This document shows positions 32,053 through 33,257 of a stretch of 33,257 bases of DNA, piece by piece. A program made the translations under genes and the position numbers. The stretch's first letter is position 1; every line of letters begins with the position of its first letter. This stretch comes from Oceanospirillaceae bacterium UBA2001 (GTDB taxonomy: Bacteria; Pseudomonadota; Gammaproteobacteria; Pseudomonadales; Balneatricaceae). The stretch lies in NCBI GenBank assembly GCA_002335115.1, contig DDCR01000012.1, forward strand, positions 8,060 through 41,316, written 5' to 3'. Below the pieces are notes generated by a model, which ran no database searches, was not told the DNA's origin, and worked only from the letters and a program-made list of their open reading frames with translations.

Positions 32053-33257
32053 ATGATACTAGGCGCTTATGGATTATTACTAAAAAACCATACGCGTTTT
32101 ATCATGTTTGGTCTGATGACCGCTTTTGCCTCTTCTTTTGGACAGACCTACTTTATTGGTATCTTTGGTCATGCCATTCAGCAAGACTTTGCTATGAGCC
32201 ATACGCAGTGGGGCAGCATTTATATGGCGGGCACCTTGTTGAGTGCTTTTTTATTGCCAATTACAGGTAAATTGATTGATCAAGTGTCATTGCAGCGTTA
32301 CACGTTTTCTGTGGTCTTGTGTTTAGCTTTTGCCTGTTGGTTTATGACCCAAGTGCATAGTTTGGCTTGGTTAGTGATTGGGGTATTTTTGTTAAGACAG
32401 TTGGGCCAAGGGTTAATGAGTCATGTGGCTTACACCTCCATGGGTCGGTATTTTGAGCAGCAACGGGGCAAAGCCACAGCAATGGTGGCTATGGGCTTTG
32501 CAGCAGGTGAGGCTATATTGCCCTTAATAGCAGTCATGGCTATTGCTGCTATAGGCTGGCGTAGTAGCTATATGGGTGTGGCTTTGGTGGTATTGTTGAT
32601 GGTTCTTCCTGCCAGCATGTGGCTGCTCCGAGGGCATCAAGGGCGTCACCAAGACTATGAACTCAACCTCAATCAGCGTGAGGCTATTGGATTGGGTCCC
32701 CAAGAGTCAGTGCATGACCTTGGTAAAAGTGTGGTCAGCATACAGTCTTGGCGCCGTCGAGATGTGCTTAAGGACTATCGCTTTTACTTAATTTTGCCAG
32801 GGGTATCTGCCTCCTCCTTGGTCAGTACAGCCCTATTTTTTCACCACCTTAATTTAGCTGATGAAAAAGGCTGGTCGCATACCTTTATGACGGGTAATTA
32901 TCTTCTTTATTCAGTAATAGCCACGGCTATGGCTGTGGTTTCTGGTCAACTAATTGATCGGTTTAGTGCCCTAGCGCTTATGCCGTTTACTCTATTACCC
33001 ATCGCAGCAGCCTTAATCATGATTAATTTAGTCGATAGTTATTGGGTCATCTGGGTCTATATGGTGCTCCTAGGCATAGGTTCTGGTTTAGCACAAACAG
33101 CTCAGTCTGCCCTGTGGCCAGAATGTTATGGGGTGCGTTATTTAGGGTCTATTAAAAGCTTATATTGGACCTTTGTAGTTTTTGCCTCAGCCTTAGGCCC
33201 AGTTTGGCTAGGATACTTGGTTGATCTAGGCTATAGTTTTCAGCAATCTGTGCTCAC
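32053..33257 (+). CDS. Major facilitator superfamily transporter, 3' end beyond the window
   Basis: An open frame of 401 codons from ATG 32053 runs to the right edge without a stop. It begins MILGAYGLLLKNHTRFIMFGLMTAFASSFGQTYFIGIFG and has the layout of a 12-segment MFS carrier: about six membrane segments, a hydrophilic central loop (about residues 195-240, rich in Gln, Arg and His), then further segments. GKLIDQVSLQRY after the second segment resembles the MFS loop 2-3 motif, and GQLIDRFSAL repeats it in the second half. It starts 31 bases after putA, so probably shares its transcript. Substrate unknown; a carboxylate or amino-acid related compound would fit the proline context. Confidence 0.88.
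   Translation, partial: MILGAYGLLLKNHTRFIMFGLMTAFASSFGQTYFIGIFGHAIQQDFAMSHTQWGSIYMAGTLLSAFLLPITGKLIDQVSLQRYTFSVVLCLAFACWFMTQVHSLAWLVIGVFLLRQLGQGLMSHVAYTSMGRYFEQQRGKATAMVAMGFAAGEAILPLIAVMAIAAIGWRSSYMGVALVVLLMVLPASMWLLRGHQGRHQDYELNLNQREAIGLGPQESVHDLGKSVVSIQSWRRRDVLKDYRFYLILPGVSASSLVSTALFFHHLNLADEKGWSHTFMTGNYLLYSVIATAMAVVSGQLIDRFSALALMPFTLLPIAAALIMINLVDSYWVIWVYMVLLGIGSGLAQTAQSALWPECYGVRYLGSIKSLYWTFVVFASALGPVWLGYLVDLGYSFQQSVL

Noticed and set aside
1..33257. CRISPR arrays, toxin-antitoxin pairs, insertion sequences, tRNA or rRNA genes
   Set aside because: Looked for regularly spaced repeats, transposase motifs, terminal repeats and tRNA-like cloverleaves by eye and found none that hold up.

Overview
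The window reads as a stretch of gammaproteobacterial chromosome, most likely from a marine Pseudomonadales/Oceanospirillales-type organism. The basis is gene order: rpoD-dnaG-yqeY-rpsU / tsaD-folB-folK / cca-glpE-apaH-apaG-rsmA-pdxA-surA-lptD / djlA-rpe-gph-trpE is, from memory, close to the Pseudomonas order. Coding density is very high. I see no rRNA, tRNA, CRISPR array, insertion sequence, prophage or recognisable defence system.

Layout. (1) Bases 1-4325, minus strand: the macromolecular-synthesis operon rpsU-yqeY-dnaG-rpoD (rpoD runs off the left edge), with a clear promoter before rpsU and a terminator-like hairpin just after it. (2) Bases 4604-6522, plus strand: tsaD, folB and folK. 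(3) Bases 6564-14759, minus strand: a run of envelope and housekeeping genes, lptD-surA-pdxA-rsmA-apaG-apaH-glpE-cca, several with overlapping or nearly touching ends. (4) Bases 14981-19588, plus strand: djlA, rpe, gph, then a trpR-trpE-trpG cassette headed by a promoter that carries a TrpR-type CTAG palindrome.

(5) Bases 19678-25881, minus strand: a sugar-type ABC importer operon (ATPase, binding protein, two permeases) ending in gnd (6-phosphogluconate dehydrogenase). Its promoter is well formed and has a palindrome inside the -35/-10 spacer. (6) Bases 25949-27695: a tartronate-semialdehyde-reductase-like dehydrogenase and a hydroxypyruvate-isomerase-like protein, divergently transcribed. 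(7) Bases 27682-33257: an Lrp/AsnC regulator facing away from a large putA (type B, no DNA-binding domain) across an extremely AT-rich spacer, then an MFS transporter that runs off the right edge.

How it fits together: the left two thirds is conserved core genome (replication/transcription initiation, tRNA modification and maturation, folate, LPS export, outer-membrane protein folding, vitamin B6, tryptophan). The right third is catabolic: sugar uptake feeding the pentose phosphate route, C3 hydroxy-acid metabolism, and proline oxidation under probable Lrp-type control. I did not find a convincing new multi-gene system. The most distinctive items are the self-contained trpR-trpE-trpG cassette with an unusual TrpE and a short TrpR, the ABC-gnd operon with a spacer palindrome, and a tRNA nucleotidyltransferase whose HD motif has been lost.
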